A stretch of DNA of 64,000 bases. Origin: Saccharopolyspora flava (GTDB lineage Bacteria > Actinomycetota > Actinomycetes > Mycobacteriales > Pseudonocardiaceae). Position numbers and translations under genes: made by a program. Every line of letters begins with the position of its first letter. Position 1 is the stretch's first letter. The DNA is taken from NCBI RefSeq assembly GCF_900116135.1, contig NZ_FOZX01000011.1, positions 1-64,000 on the forward strand, in the 5' to 3' direction. Shown here piece by piece: positions 35,214 through 45,910 of the stretch. The notes below the pieces were generated by a model. That model made no database searches, was not told where the DNA came from, and saw nothing but the letters and a program-made list of their open reading frames with translations.

Positions 35214-36668
35214 TCAGTCCTCGACCCGCTGCGCGTCGCGCCGCCCCAGCAGCGCGTGCCCGCGGCCGTAGCCGAAGTAGATCAGCAGGCCGACGACCAG
35301 CCACGCGGCGAACCGCAGCCAGGTCACCACGTCCAGGTTCGCCATCAGGTACAGGCACGCCAGCGCGGTGATCACCGGCAGCACCGGCGACAGCGGCATC
35401 CGGAACGGCCGCTCCAGCTCCGGTTTGGTCCGGCGCAGCACCGGCACGGCCAGCGCCACGATGACGAACCCGGACAGCGCGCCGATGCTGACCATGTCCG
35501 ACAGCTCCGAGATCGGGATGAACCCGCCCAGCAGCATGATCAGCACGGCGCCGCCGATGGTCATCCGGTGCGGGGTGCCCCAGCGCGGGTGGACCTGGGA
35601 GAGCTTCGGCGGCAGCAGCCCGTCGCGGCTCATCGCGAAGCCGATCCGGCCGATGGTCACCAGCTCCACCATCATCACCGAGGTCAGGCCGGTCACCGCG
35701 CCCAGCGCGATCAGCGCCGCCACCCACGGCTGCCCGACGGACTGGAACGCCGCCGCCAGCGGGGCGCCCTCGTCGATCTGCCGGTAGTCGACCATCGCGG
35801 CCAGCACGAACGCCACCAGCACGTACAGCAGGGTGCAGACGATGAGGCTGCCCAGCAGGCCCACCGGCAGGTCGCGACGCGGCCGCTTGGTCTCCTCGCC
35901 GAGGTTGGCCAGCGCCTCGAAACCGGTGTAGGCGAAGAACACGATGGCCGCGGCGGTGAGCACGCCGCCGAAGCCGTACACCGACTGCTCCATGCCCAGC
36001 AGCGCCGACACCAGCGGCTGCTCCAGGACGCTCGCCCCGCTCTCGGCGGGCTGCGCCGGCGGGATGAACGGGTGCAGGTGCGCGCCGGTGACGAAGAACA
36101 GCCCGGCGACGATCACCAGCACGCACACCGCGACCTTGACCACGACCAGCGCGTTGGTCACCCATGACGACTCGCGGATGCCGGCGACCGCCACGACCGT
36201 GAGCACCGCGATGATGAGCACGGCGCCGACGTTGACCGTCGCCTCCTCGCCGAACCACTGCGGCGGCAGTCCCAGCAGGTTGGCGATGTAGCCCGACCAG
36301 CTCCGCGACACCACCGCCGCGCCGAGCGCGAACTCCAGCAGCAGGTCCCAGCCGATGATCCAGGCGAACAGCTCGCCCAGCGTCGCGTAGGCGTAGGTGT
36401 AGGCGCTGCCCGCCGTCGGAACCGAGGAGGCCAGCTCGGCGTAGGCCAGCGCCGCGAGCGCGGCCACCACGCCGCCGATGACGAAGGACAGCACCACGGC
36501 GGGTCCCGCGTGGTCCTTGGCCTCGATCCCGGCGAGGGTGAACACGCCGGTGCCGATGATGATGCCGATGCCGAACCCGATGAGGTCCTTGCCGGTGAGC
36601 CTGCGGACCAGACCGCTGCGCTCACCCCGGGAGAGGATGTCCTCGACGGGCATCGTTCGCAGAAAGTT
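35214..36668 (-). CDS. APC-family amino-acid permease
   Basis: A cationic-amino-acid-transporter-like APC permease of about 484 residues with 12-14 hydrophobic segments. It begins KDLIGFGIGIIIGTGVFTLAG, the substrate-binding GxGxxIGTG motif, and carries SAYTYAYATLGELFAWIIGWD, FFAYTGFEALANLGEE and GFAMSRDGLLPP, all typical. GTG 36668 is chosen as start because family members begin 6-8 residues before PVEDIL; ATG 36710 with GAGG just upstream would add 14 residues, and ATG 36653 would remove five. The substrate is an amino acid of unknown identity. It is monocistronic or follows nothing obvious. Confidence 0.85.
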   Translation of the reverse strand, partial: NFLRTMPVEDILSRGERSGLVRRLTGKDLIGFGIGIIIGTGVFTLAGIEAKDHAGPAVVLSFVIGGVVAALAALAYAELASSVPTAGSAYTYAYATLGELFAWIIGWDLLLEFALGAAVVSRSWSGYIANLLGLPPQWFGEEATVNVGAVLIIAVLTVVAVAGIRESSWVTNALVVVKVAVCVLVIVAGLFFVTGAHLHPFIPPAQPAESGASVLEQPLVSALLGMEQSVYGFGGVLTAAAIVFFAYTGFEALANLGEETKRPRRDLPVGLLGSLIVCTLLYVLVAFVLAAMVDYRQIDEGAPLAAAFQSVGQPWVAALIALGAVTGLTSVMMVELVTIGRIGFAMSRDGLLPPKLSQVHPRWGTPHRMTIGGAVLIMLLGGFIPISELSDMVSIGALSGFVIVALAVPVLRRTKPELERPFRMPLSPVLPVITALACLYLMANLDVVTWLRFAAWLVVGLLIYFGYGRGHALLGRRDAQRVED

Positions 36669-36818
36669 CACGGGTGGGCACGTTAGAAGATCCCACCCGC
36701 GACGGCTCATCTCACCTCGCGGAGTGTGACCTTACCGGTACTCAACGTGACGCAGGGTGCACGGCGGGCTCGCACGGGTGATCATCGCAGAACGCCTGAA
36801 TCGGGCGAAAACCGCAGA

Positions 36819-37301
36819 TCAGGAGCCCAGCCAGGTCACCAGTTCCGGGGCTCCGGCGACGAGCAGGAAGTGCCCGATCCGGCCGACGAGGCTCGCCGAG
36901 AGGTAGCCGAGCAGGGGGAGTCCGGCGGCACCGGACAGCAGCGACATCAGGCTGAACGGCGGGATGCCGGGCACCGCGGTCACGGCCAGGACCGCCATGC
37001 CCCACCACGGGTGCTGCTGGGTGCGCTCGTGGAACCGCTCGACCCAGGCGGCCCAGCGTCCGCTGCGCTCCTTCTGGACCCGCTTGCTCAACCGCTCGCC
37101 GAGCGCGAAACCGCCCTTGCCGGCGAGGAAGAAGAGCGTCTTGGCGGCGACCTGGCCGATCGCGGCGGCGATCGCGAACGCCCACCACGGCACCGACTGC
37201 ACGGTGGGGACGACTCCGAGCAGGTAGAGCTCGATGTTCACCAGCGGGAACACCGCGCCCAGCGCGGCGGTGCCCGCCGTGCCCAACAACCACCCGATCA
37301 C
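36819..37301 (-). CDS. Small membrane protein, VTT/DedA-like
   Basis: A 160-residue protein with four or five hydrophobic helices. It carries LVNIELYLLGVVP near the N-terminus, an amphipathic basic middle (GERLSKRVQKERSGRW), and AVTAVPGIPPFSLMSLLSGAAGLPL followed by a glycine-rich helix, the pattern of the VTT (SNARE-associated/DedA-like) domain. It is shorter than DedA proteins, resembling YqaA-type relatives. Members have been linked to lipid transport and membrane homeostasis. It is separated from the permease by 150 bp and from the GntR gene by 71 bp. Confidence 0.7.
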   Translation of the reverse strand: MIGWLLGTAGTAALGAVFPLVNIELYLLGVVPTVQSVPWWAFAIAAAIGQVAAKTLFFLAGKGGFALGERLSKRVQKERSGRWAAWVERFHERTQQHPWWGMAVLAVTAVPGIPPFSLMSLLSGAAGLPLLGYLSASLVGRIGHFLLVAGAPELVTWLGS

Positions 37302-37372
37302 CGCTGCGCCGACCCCCAGGAGAGAAAACCTGCGGCAGCCTATCGGGTGACGACCCGCTCACCCGCTCCCGG

Positions 37373-38074
37373 TCAGGCTTCGGGGTCCCAGTCCAGCAGG
37401 CGCACCCGGCTGACCGTGCGCAGGTGCCGCGCCATCGCCGAGGCGGCGGTCTTGGCATCGCCGCGGCGGATCGCCTCGGCGATGCGCTCGTGCTGGGCCA
37501 GCGACTTCGGAGGCCTGCGCGGCTGCCGCAGGGACTCGCTGCGGCTCTCGGCGATCTCGCGGGCGATGGTGCGCATGAACTCCGCCAGCAGCGCGCTGTG
37601 CGCGGCGGCGGTCACCGCCGCGTGGAAGCGCCGGTCGCCGTCCTCGCCGACCTCGCCCGCCTCGATCTCGGCGCGCATGGCCCGCAGCGCCGCGTCGATC
37701 TCGGCCATGTCGTCCTCGGTGCGCCGCTGCGCGGCCAGTTCGGCGAGCTTGGTCTCCAGGCCCTCGCGGGCGTCGAGCACGTCGGGCAGCCGCCGCTGGC
37801 GCTCCACCAGCTCCTCGACGGGCTCGACGTCGAGGGACTCGCGCAGCAGGTAGGTGCCGCCGCCGTGGCGGACCTCGACCAGGCCCTGGACCTCCAGCAC
37901 CACGATCGCCTGCTTCACCGAGGCGCGGCTGACGCCGAGCTGCTCGGCCAGGGTGCGCTCGGGCGGGAGCCGGTCGCCCGCGCGCAGTCCGGAGTCGGCG
38001 ACGTGCTCGCGCAGCCGCTGCACGACCTGCTCGTAGAGGCGAGGGCGGTTCAACGGGCGGAGGGAGTCGGACAC
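37373..38074 (-). CDS. FadR-subfamily GntR regulator
   Basis: A 233-residue GntR-type repressor. The winged helix covers residues 10-75 (LYEQVVQRLREHVADSGLRAGDRLPPERTLAEQLGVSRASVKQAI, described by its ends; GGGTYLL ends the wing). The FCD-type all-helical effector domain follows (residues 85-225) with DGDRRFHAAVTAAAHSALL. It is divergent from matB with 171 bp between. Two TGGCTNAGCCA palindromes in that interval are the likely operators, so it probably represses itself and the malonate operon and responds to malonate or malonyl-CoA. This resembles MatR of malonate-utilising bacteria by position. Confidence 0.88.
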   Translation of the reverse strand: MSDSLRPLNRPRLYEQVVQRLREHVADSGLRAGDRLPPERTLAEQLGVSRASVKQAIVVLEVQGLVEVRHGGGTYLLRESLDVEPVEELVERQRRLPDVLDAREGLETKLAELAAQRRTEDDMAEIDAALRAMRAEIEAGEVGEDGDRRFHAAVTAAAHSALLAEFMRTIAREIAESRSESLRQPRRPPKSLAQHERIAEAIRRGDAKTAASAMARHLRTVSRVRLLDWDPEA

Positions 38075-38105
38075 CGGCGCGCTCCAGGATCGTCAAGAGG
38101 CAAAC

Positions 38106-38116
38106 TGGCTGAGCCA
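38106..38116. promoter_or_regulatory. GntR operator, site 1
   Basis: Perfect 11-bp palindrome TGGCTGAGCCA, 32 bp upstream of the gntR start. With flanks it reads ACTGGCTGAGCCAA and is the exact inverse of site 2 over 14 bp. Confidence 0.7.
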
Positions 38117-38162
38117 ATTCTGCCACATTCCCTTGACGCGCCTCGTTCCGGACGATGAGAGT

Positions 38163-38173
38163 TGGCTCAGCCA
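38163..38173. promoter_or_regulatory. GntR operator, site 2
   Basis: Perfect palindrome TGGCTCAGCCA, 73 bp upstream of matB and 57 bp (between centres) from site 1. A -35-like TTGACG at 38133-38138 lies between the two sites. Confidence 0.7.
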
Positions 38174-38245
38174 GTGGACCACTGCCGACCAGCGGTGCGC
38201 TGCGGGCGGTGGCAGATTCACCCGGAGAGAACCCGGAGGTAGCAG

Positions 38246-39688
38246 GTGCTGTTCCCGAAGTTGCGCGAACCCGACGACACCGAGGCGCTGCGGTTCGGAA
38301 CCCGCGCGCTGACCTACCGGGAGCTCGCCGGTCTCGCCGGGGCGATCGCCGAGCGCGTCGCGGGCAAGAGCCGCGTCGCGGTGTGGGCGACCAACACCCT
38401 GGAGACCGCCGCCGCCGTGATCGGCGGGCTCACCGCCGGGGTCGCCGTGGTGCCGGTGAACCCCAAGGTGGGGGAGCGGGAACTGGCGCACATCCTCGGC
38501 GACAGCGCGCCCGAACTCCTGCTCGCCGAACCGGGTTTCACCCCGCCCGCCGGTCTCGACGGCGTGGAGATCGCCGAGATCGACCTGACCGCCCGCGGCG
38601 GCGCGCTGCCGCCCGAGGCGCCCGCCGACGCGCCCGCGCTGATCGTCTACACCTCCGGCACCACCGGTCCGCCCAAGGGCGTGGTGCTGCCGCGTCGCGC
38701 GCTGAGCGCCAACCTCGACGCGCTGGCCGAGGCCTGGGAGTGGACCTCCGCCGACGTGCTCGCCCACGCCCTGCCGCTGTTCCACGTGCACGGCCTCATC
38801 CTCGGCACACTCGGCCCGGTCCGCCTCGGCGGGACCGTGCACCACCTGGGCAAGTTCTCCTCGCAGGCCATCGCCGAGGAGCTGGCGGGTCCGGCCACGA
38901 TGATGTTCGGCGTGCCGACCATGTACCACCGGCTGGCCGAGGACGCCGAGGCCGACCCGAAGATCGGCCGGGCCGTCGGCCAGGCCCGGCTGCTGGTCTC
39001 GGGATCGGCCGCGCTGCCCGCCGTGGAGCACGAACGCATCGAGCGGCTCACCGGGCAGCGGGTCGTGGAGCGCTACGGCATGAGCGAGACGATCATGAAC
39101 TGCGGGGTGCGCGCCGACGGCGACCGCAGGCCCGGCTACGTCGGCAAGCCCTTCGCGGGTGTCGAGCTCAAGCTCGTCGACGAGCAGGGCGCCGAGATCA
39201 CCGCCAGCGACGACGAGACCGTCGGCGAGATCCTGGTGCGCGGCGACAACCTGTTCAGCGGCTACCTCAACCGCCCGGACGCCACCGAGGCCGCCTTCAC
39301 CGACGGCTGGTTCCGCACCGGCGACGTGGCCACCCGCGCGCCCGACGGCTACATCCGCATCGTCGGCCGCAAGGCCACCGACATCATCAAGAGCGGCGGC
39401 TACAAGATCGGCGCGGGCGAGATCGAGAACTGCCTGCTGGAGCACCCGGCGGTGGCCGAGGTCGCCGTCACCGGCGAGGCCGACGTGGACCTCGGCGAGC
39501 GGATCATCGCCTGGGTGGTGCGCGCCCCCGGCACCGAGGTCGCCGACGCCGAGCTGGTGGATCACGTGGCCCGGTTGCTGACGCCGCACAAGCGCCCGCG
39601 CGAGGTCCGCTTCGTCGACGCGCTGCCGCGCAACGAGATGGGCAAGGTCCAGAAGAAGGCCCTGCAGAAGAGCCCGGGCCATGGCTGA
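38246..39688 (+). CDS. matB: Malonyl-CoA synthetase
   Basis: A 480-residue acyl-CoA synthetase of the ANL superfamily. The AMP-binding P-loop is YTSGTTGPPKG (residues about 134-144); HALPLFHVHGLILGTLGP, GSAALPAVEHERIERLTG, ERYGMSETIMN and the A8 region GRKATDIIKSGGYKIG follow, matching Streptomyces MatB. It joins malonate (or methylmalonate) to CoA with ATP. GTG 38246 has GGAGGT five bases upstream. It overlaps the downstream carboxyltransferase by 8 nt. Supply of malonyl-CoA extender units for fatty acid or polyketide synthesis is its usual role; here the divergent GntR gene suggests inducible malonate use. Confidence 0.88.
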   Translation: MLFPKLREPDDTEALRFGTRALTYRELAGLAGAIAERVAGKSRVAVWATNTLETAAAVIGGLTAGVAVVPVNPKVGERELAHILGDSAPELLLAEPGFTPPAGLDGVEIAEIDLTARGGALPPEAPADAPALIVYTSGTTGPPKGVVLPRRALSANLDALAEAWEWTSADVLAHALPLFHVHGLILGTLGPVRLGGTVHHLGKFSSQAIAEELAGPATMMFGVPTMYHRLAEDAEADPKIGRAVGQARLLVSGSAALPAVEHERIERLTGQRVVERYGMSETIMNCGVRADGDRRPGYVGKPFAGVELKLVDEQGAEITASDDETVGEILVRGDNLFSGYLNRPDATEAAFTDGWFRTGDVATRAPDGYIRIVGRKATDIIKSGGYKIGAGEIENCLLEHPAVAEVAVTGEADVDLGERIIAWVVRAPGTEVADAELVDHVARLLTPHKRPREVRFVDALPRNEMGKVQKKALQKSPGHG

Positions 39689-41015
39689 GCACGGAGCGGT
39701 GCGCGCGCTGGTCGAGGCGATCGGCCGGGACTTCGCCGAGTTCGCGCCACCGCCGCCGCGCACCGGCGGCGACGGCCCGCTCGGCTGGCCGGGCTACGCC
39801 GAGCAGCGCGCCCGCGCGGCCGAGCGCACCGGTTCCGAGGAGTCGGTGCTGTGCGGTCGCGCCCGCCTGGGCGAGCGGGAGGCGGTGCTCATCGCCTTCG
39901 ACTTCGCCTTCCTCGGCGGCTCCGTCGGCCAGGACACAGGTGCCCGCGTGGTCGCGGCCTTCGAGCACGCCCGCGAGCAGCGCCTGCCGGTGATCTCGCT
40001 GATCGCCTCCGGCGGCAGCCGGATGCAGGAGGGCATCCGCGCCCTGCAGCAGCTGCAGGTGATCGCCCGCGCCGGCCTGCGGGCCGGGGAGGACGGCATC
40101 CCGCACATCGCCGTGCTGCGCGACCCGACCACCGGCGGGATGTGGGCTGCGCTGGGCGCCGCCGCCGACGTCGTGCTCGCCGCGCCCGGCGCCCGCATCG
40201 CCTTCGGGGGAGCGCGGGTGCGCAGCTCCGGCGAGGACGGCGACGACTTCCGCGCCGAGGGCAAGCTGGCCGACGGCCAGGTGGACCGCATCGTCGAGGA
40301 GACCGAGCTGCCCGGGGTGCTCACCGAGCTCGTCTCGCTGCTGCACCCGGCCCGGCCGGCCGCGCCCGAGCCCGCCCCGGTCCCGGCCGCGCTCGGCTCG
40401 GTGACCTCGCCCGAGACCGGGATGCGGGCCGTCGAGCGCGCCCGCTCGGCCGACCGGCCCCGCGCCCGCGACCACCTCGACGCCTACTTCAGCAACCGGT
40501 TCGAGATCGGCGGCGACCGCGCCGGGGGCCGCGACGAGGGCGTGATCTGCGGGTTCGGCGAGCACGACGGCCGCGTGGTGGCCTTCGCCGCCCAGACCGG
40601 CACCGCCACCACCCCGGCCGGGTTCCGCACCGCCGCGCGGCTGATCCGGCTCGCCGACCGGCTCGGCATCCCGGTGCTCACGCTGGTCGACACCCCCGGT
40701 GCCGCCAACGACGCCGCGGCCGAGCGCGCCGGTGTCGGCCCGGCCATCGCCGAGGTCTTCGGCGCCGTCGCCGGGGCGCGGGTCCCGGTGACCACGCTGG
40801 TCATCGGCGAAGGGGGATCCGGCGGCGCGCTGGCGCTGGCGGCCCCGGACAACACCTGGGTCACCGCCGACGCCTACTTCGCGGTGATCGCCCCCGAATC
40901 CGCCGCCGCGATCCTCAAGCGCGACCCGGCCGAGGTCCCGGAGCTCGCCGAGCGCCTCAAGCTGCGCCCGCAGGACCTGGTGGAACTCGGCTTCGCGCGG
41001 GGAATCATCCGCTGA
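39681..41015 (+). CDS. Fused carboxyltransferase (AccD/AccA-type, beta-alpha)
   Basis: A 444-residue protein with two crotonase-fold carboxyltransferase halves. The N-terminal half has the AccD-type ASGGSRMQEG (about residues 113-122) and TTGGMWAALG. The C-terminal half has AccA-type TLVDTPGA, IGEGGSGGALALA and APESAAAIL. The AccD zinc ribbon is absent. Start ATG 39681 overlaps matB by 8 nt. Normally such subunits move carboxyl groups between carboxybiotin and acyl-CoA, but no biotin carboxylase or biotin carrier gene is nearby. In this operon it could decarboxylate malonyl-CoA (as MdcD/MdcE homologues do) or complete an acyl-CoA carboxylase elsewhere. The family is clear; the reaction is not. 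Confidence 0.78.
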   Translation: MAEHGAVRALVEAIGRDFAEFAPPPPRTGGDGPLGWPGYAEQRARAAERTGSEESVLCGRARLGEREAVLIAFDFAFLGGSVGQDTGARVVAAFEHAREQRLPVISLIASGGSRMQEGIRALQQLQVIARAGLRAGEDGIPHIAVLRDPTTGGMWAALGAAADVVLAAPGARIAFGGARVRSSGEDGDDFRAEGKLADGQVDRIVEETELPGVLTELVSLLHPARPAAPEPAPVPAALGSVTSPETGMRAVERARSADRPRARDHLDAYFSNRFEIGGDRAGGRDEGVICGFGEHDGRVVAFAAQTGTATTPAGFRTAARLIRLADRLGIPVLTLVDTPGAANDAAAERAGVGPAIAEVFGAVAGARVPVTTLVIGEGGSGGALALAAPDNTWVTADAYFAVIAPESAAAILKRDPAEVPELAERLKLRPQDLVELGFARGIIR

Positions 41016-41141
41016 TCGCCGGTTCGCCCGGTTCTCGCCGCTGCTCCTGTGCGAGCAGCGGATTCGTCCGATGACGGTGCGTCGTCGGTGATCAATGCCA
41101 CCTCATTGGCGGGAGATTCGCGTCCGGTTCATGTTCTAAAC

Positions 41142-41175
41142 TCAGGCTTGCCTGACGAAGGTTAGGCTAGCCTCA
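41142..41175 (+). promoter_or_regulatory. DtxR/IdeR-type iron box before the dhb operon
   Basis: Positions 41157-41175 match the IdeR/DmdR consensus TTAGGTTAGGCTAACCTAA at 15 of 19 bases. Just upstream, TCAGGCTTGCCTGA (41142-41155) is a second, weaker palindrome of related sequence. The boxes end 17 bp before the dhbA start, so iron-bound repressor would block transcription. Overlapping double sites are usual for strong IdeR control. Confidence 0.75.
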
Positions 41176-41192
41176 GTTGAGTGATGGGTGAG

Positions 41193-41978
41193 ATGAACCG
41201 GACGGGGATCAGCGGCGAGGTCGTCATCGTGACCGGCGCCGGCCAGGGGATTGGCGCCGCCGTGGCGAGAGCGTTCGCCCAGGAGGGCGCCGAGGTCGCG
41301 GCCGTGGACCGCAACGGCGACAAGGCCGCCGAGACGGTCGACGGACTCGTCGCCGAAGGCCACCGGGCGCGGGCCTACCGGGCCGACGTCGCCGACCCGG
41401 CCGCGGTCACCGAGGTGGTCACCCGCGTCGAGGCCGAGCAGGGCCCGATCGCCGTGCTCGCCAACGTCGCCGGGGTGCTGCAGGTCGGCACCGTGCAGGA
41501 GCTCACCGACGCCGAGTGGCAGCGCACCTTCGCCGTCAACACCACCGGCGTGTTCAACGTCTGCCGCGAGGTCTCCAAGCACATGATCTCGCGGCGTCGC
41601 GGCGCCATCGTCACCGTCGGCTCCAACGCCGCGGGCGTGCCCCGGCACTCCATGGCCGCCTACGCCGCCTCGAAGGCCGCCGCCACGATGTTCACCAAGT
41701 CCCTCGGCCTGGAACTGGCCGAGCACGGCATCCGCTGCAACATCGTCGCACCCGGCTCCACCGACACCGACATGCAACGCGGGATGTGGACCGACGGCAA
41801 CGGCCCCGAGCGGGTCATCGCCGGGACGCCCGAGACCTACAAGGCCGGCATCCCGCTGCGCAAGCTCGCCACCCCCGAGGACGTCGCCCACGCCGTCGTC
41901 TTCCTCGCCTCCGACGAGGCCGGGCACATCACGATGCACGACCTCTACGTCGACGGCGGCGCGACGCTGCGCGCCTGA
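41193..41978 (+). CDS. dhbA: 2,3-Dihydro-2,3-dihydroxybenzoate dehydrogenase
   Basis: A 261-residue classical short-chain dehydrogenase. [16 protein letters not shown] (residues 13-28) is the NAD-binding motif, NVAGV and the catalytic Ser...YAASKAA (YxxxK) follow, and the end VDGGATLRA is typical. It oxidises 2,3-dihydro-2,3-dihydroxybenzoate to 2,3-dihydroxybenzoate (DHB). ATG 41193 is chosen because DhbA/EntA proteins begin MNxxGIxG; GTG 41181 and ATG 41184 in frame would add up to four residues. It is the first gene of the iron-box-controlled operon. The function is set by the following dhbC and dhbE genes. Confidence 0.88.
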   Translation: MNRTGISGEVVIVTGAGQGIGAAVARAFAQEGAEVAAVDRNGDKAAETVDGLVAEGHRARAYRADVADPAAVTEVVTRVEAEQGPIAVLANVAGVLQVGTVQELTDAEWQRTFAVNTTGVFNVCREVSKHMISRRRGAIVTVGSNAAGVPRHSMAAYAASKAAATMFTKSLGLELAEHGIRCNIVAPGSTDTDMQRGMWTDGNGPERVIAGTPETYKAGIPLRKLATPEDVAHAVVFLASDEAGHITMHDLYVDGGATLRA

Positions 41979-42005
41979 CCTCCCGCGATTCGCCGAAAGG
42001 TTGTC

Positions 42006-43262
42006 ATGACCACGATCGAGACCGACGGGCACATCGACACCGTCGACGACGCGCTCGCCGACGACGCCGCGGCACGCCTGCTGTCCGCCTACGAGCAGGG
42101 CCGGTCCTTCCTGTTCTCCGGCCCGCGCGGGGTGCTGCTGGCCCGCGGCGTGGCCGCGACCATGTCCAAGACCATGTGCGCGCGCTCCGACCTGCCGTCG
42201 CGGATGCGCGAATTCCTCGACGGCGCGGTCGAATTCGGCCGCCGCAACCCGATGGTCGTCGGCGCGGTGCCCTTCGGCGGCACCCTGCCCGCGCACCTGG
42301 TGCTGCCCGAGGAGGTGGTGCGCGCCGAACCGCTCAACGTGCTGGTGCCGCAGCGCAAACCGGTCTCCACCCCGAGCTACTCGGTGCGCCCGGTGCCCGC
42401 CCCCGAGGAGTACGAGCGCGGTGTCGCGCGAGCGCTGCGGCGGATGGAGCACGGCGACCTCACCAAGGCCGTGCTGGCCCGCAGCCTGGAGCTGACCTCG
42501 ACCGAATCGATCGACGTCCACGAGGTGCTGCGCAACCTCGCGATGGCCGACCCCGCCAGCTACACCTTCGCCGTCGACCTGCCGCGCCGCGGCGAGGACG
42601 GCACCCGCGACAGCTACGGCCCGCAGCCCGCGCTGGAGCGCACCTTCCTGGGCGCCAGCCCGGAACTGCTGGTGTCCCGGCGCGGCACGCAGGTCCGCTC
42701 CAACCCGATGGCCGGATCACGGCCGCGCAGCGAGGACCCGGCCGAGGACCGGCGCCGCGCCGCCGAACTCGCCGCCTCCGAGAAGGACCACCGCGAGCAC
42801 GCGATGGTCGTCGAGGCCGTGGCCGACGCGCTGCGCCCGTTCTGCGCCGAGCTGCACGTGCCGCAGGCGCCGAGCGTGATCAGCACCAACGCCATGTGGC
42901 ACCTGGCCACCGAGATCACCGGCGAGCTCCGCGACCCCGACACCACCTCGCTGCACCTGGCCGACGCGCTGCACCCGACCCCGGCCGTGTGCGGCACGCC
43001 GATCGACCGCGCCCGCGAGGTCATCGCCGAGACCGAACCGTTCGAGCGCGGCTACTACGCGGGCATGGTCGGCTGGTGCGACGCCGCCGGTGACGGCGAG
43101 TGGGTCGTGGCCATCCGCTGCGCCGAGGTCGAGGACGACGCGATGCGCCTGTTCGCCGGCGCCGGCATCGTGCCCGGCTCCGACCCGGCCGACGAGCTCG
43201 CCGAGACCTCCGCGAAGTTCCGCACCGCGCTCACCGCGATGGGCCTGGACCAGGCCGTCTGA
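42006..43262 (+). CDS. dhbC: Isochorismate synthase
   Basis: A 418-residue chorismate-utilising enzyme (EntC/DhbC). The C-terminal half has the expected [68 protein letters not shown] and the final [14 protein letters not shown]. It isomerises chorismate to isochorismate with magnesium. Its start follows AAAGG by 7 nt, 27 bp after dhbA. It acts on a shikimate-pathway product and feeds the isochorismatase two genes later. Confidence 0.93.
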   Translation: MTTIETDGHIDTVDDALADDAAARLLSAYEQGRSFLFSGPRGVLLARGVAATMSKTMCARSDLPSRMREFLDGAVEFGRRNPMVVGAVPFGGTLPAHLVLPEEVVRAEPLNVLVPQRKPVSTPSYSVRPVPAPEEYERGVARALRRMEHGDLTKAVLARSLELTSTESIDVHEVLRNLAMADPASYTFAVDLPRRGEDGTRDSYGPQPALERTFLGASPELLVSRRGTQVRSNPMAGSRPRSEDPAEDRRRAAELAASEKDHREHAMVVEAVADALRPFCAELHVPQAPSVISTNAMWHLATEITGELRDPDTTSLHLADALHPTPAVCGTPIDRAREVIAETEPFERGYYAGMVGWCDAAGDGEWVVAIRCAEVEDDAMRLFAGAGIVPGSDPADELAETSAKFRTALTAMGLDQAV

Positions 43263-43273
43263 GGGGACACACC

Positions 43274-44899
<1,626 letters not shown>

Positions 44900-44938
44900 C
44901 AACGACTTTCCACGTACCAGACTGTGAAGGGGGAGCCC

Positions 44939-45592
44939 GTGGCGCTTCCGAGCATCGCACCCTACCGCGTTCCGCAGGCCGAGGAGCTGCCCGCCGGGAA
45001 GGTCTCCTGGCGACCCGACCCGGAACGCGCGGTGCTGCTGATCCACGACATGGAACGGCACTTCGTCAACGCCTTCGCCCCCGGCACCGACCCGCTGAAC
45101 CAGGTCGTGCCGAACATCGCGCTGCTGCGCGAGAGCGCCCGCGCCGCAGGCGTTCCGGTGGTCTACTGCGCTCAGCCGGGCGGGCAGACCCCCGAGCAGC
45201 GGGGTCTGCAGCTGGAGTGGTGGGGGCCCGGGGTCGCCGACCCCGCCATGGAGGAGATCATCGACGAGCTCGCGCCCGGCCCCGGCGACGTCCGGCTGAC
45301 CAAGTGGCGCTACAGCGCCTTCCAGCGCACCGACCTGCGGGAGCGGATGCGCAAGTGGGGCCGCGACCAGCTCGTCATCACCGGCATCTACGCCCACATC
45401 GGCTGCCTGATGACCGCCGCGGAGGCCTTCCAGCAGGAGGTCCAGGCGTTCTTCGTCGCCGACGCGGTCGCCGACTTCTCCCGCGCCGACCACGACATGG
45501 CCGTCTCCTACGCGGCCCGCAACTGCGGTGTCGTCGACACCGCCCGGAACCTGGCGGGCGAGTTCGCCGCGCCGGAATCCGAAGTCGCCTGA
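44939..45592 (+). CDS. dhbB: Isochorismatase (2,3-dihydro-2,3-dihydroxybenzoate synthase) without ArCP domain
   Basis: A 217-residue isochorismatase. LPSIAPYRVP at the N-terminus, LIHDMERHFVNAF with the catalytic Asp, LTKWRYSAFQRTDL (catalytic Lys) and GIYAHIGCLMTAAEAF are characteristic. It hydrolyses isochorismate to pyruvate and 2,3-dihydro-DHB. The start is GTG 44939 after AAGGGGGAG; GTG 44924 is in frame but its ribosome site is poor. In enterobacteria and Bacillus the same enzyme carries a C-terminal aryl carrier domain; here the protein stops before it and the carrier is encoded separately 32 bp later. Confidence 0.92.
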   Translation: MALPSIAPYRVPQAEELPAGKVSWRPDPERAVLLIHDMERHFVNAFAPGTDPLNQVVPNIALLRESARAAGVPVVYCAQPGGQTPEQRGLQLEWWGPGVADPAMEEIIDELAPGPGDVRLTKWRYSAFQRTDLRERMRKWGRDQLVITGIYAHIGCLMTAAEAFQQEVQAFFVADAVADFSRADHDMAVSYAARNCGVVDTARNLAGEFAAPESEVA

Positions 45593-45624
45593 AACCGACC
45601 GCCACAGCAGGAGAAACCCGAACC

Positions 45625-45861
45625 ATGGCTGACGAACTCACCCTCGAGGCGGTCCGCGAGCAGGTCGCCGAACTCCTCTACGAGGACCCCTCGGAACTCA
45701 CCGACGACGAAGACCTCATCGACTGGGGCCTGGACTCGGTGCGGATCATGACCCTGGTCGAGCAGTGGCGCAAGCAGGGCGTCCAGATCACCTTCGCCGA
45801 CCTCGCCGAACGCCCCACCCTCGCCGACTGGTGGAAGGTCATCGAACCGAAGCTCGGCTGA
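45625..45861 (+). CDS. Free-standing aryl carrier protein
   Basis: A 78-residue acyl-carrier-type protein. The phosphopantetheine attachment motif is DWGLDSVR with Ser38; the remaining helices (LYEDPSELTDDEDLIDWG, ITFADLAERPTLADWW) match the C-terminal ArCP domain of EntB/DhbB. It would be loaded with DHB by the dhbE product and present it to a non-ribosomal peptide synthetase. No NRPS or siderophore transporter follows. It needs a phosphopantetheinyl transferase elsewhere. It ends the operon, 6 bp before a terminator. Confidence 0.92.
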   Translation: MADELTLEAVREQVAELLYEDPSELTDDEDLIDWGLDSVRIMTLVEQWRKQGVQITFADLAERPTLADWWKVIEPKLG

Positions 45862-45867
45862 CCGCGC

Positions 45868-45901
45868 CCGCGGGAGTCGGCGAGGAAGCCGACTCCCGCG
45901 G
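45868..45901. terminator. Bidirectional hairpin terminator
   Basis: Perfect 14-bp stem (CCGCGGGAGTCGGC at 45868-45881 with 45888-45901), 6-nt loop, between convergent carrier-protein and hexosaminidase genes. Confidence 0.8.
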
Positions 45902-45910
45902 ACGACGGGC

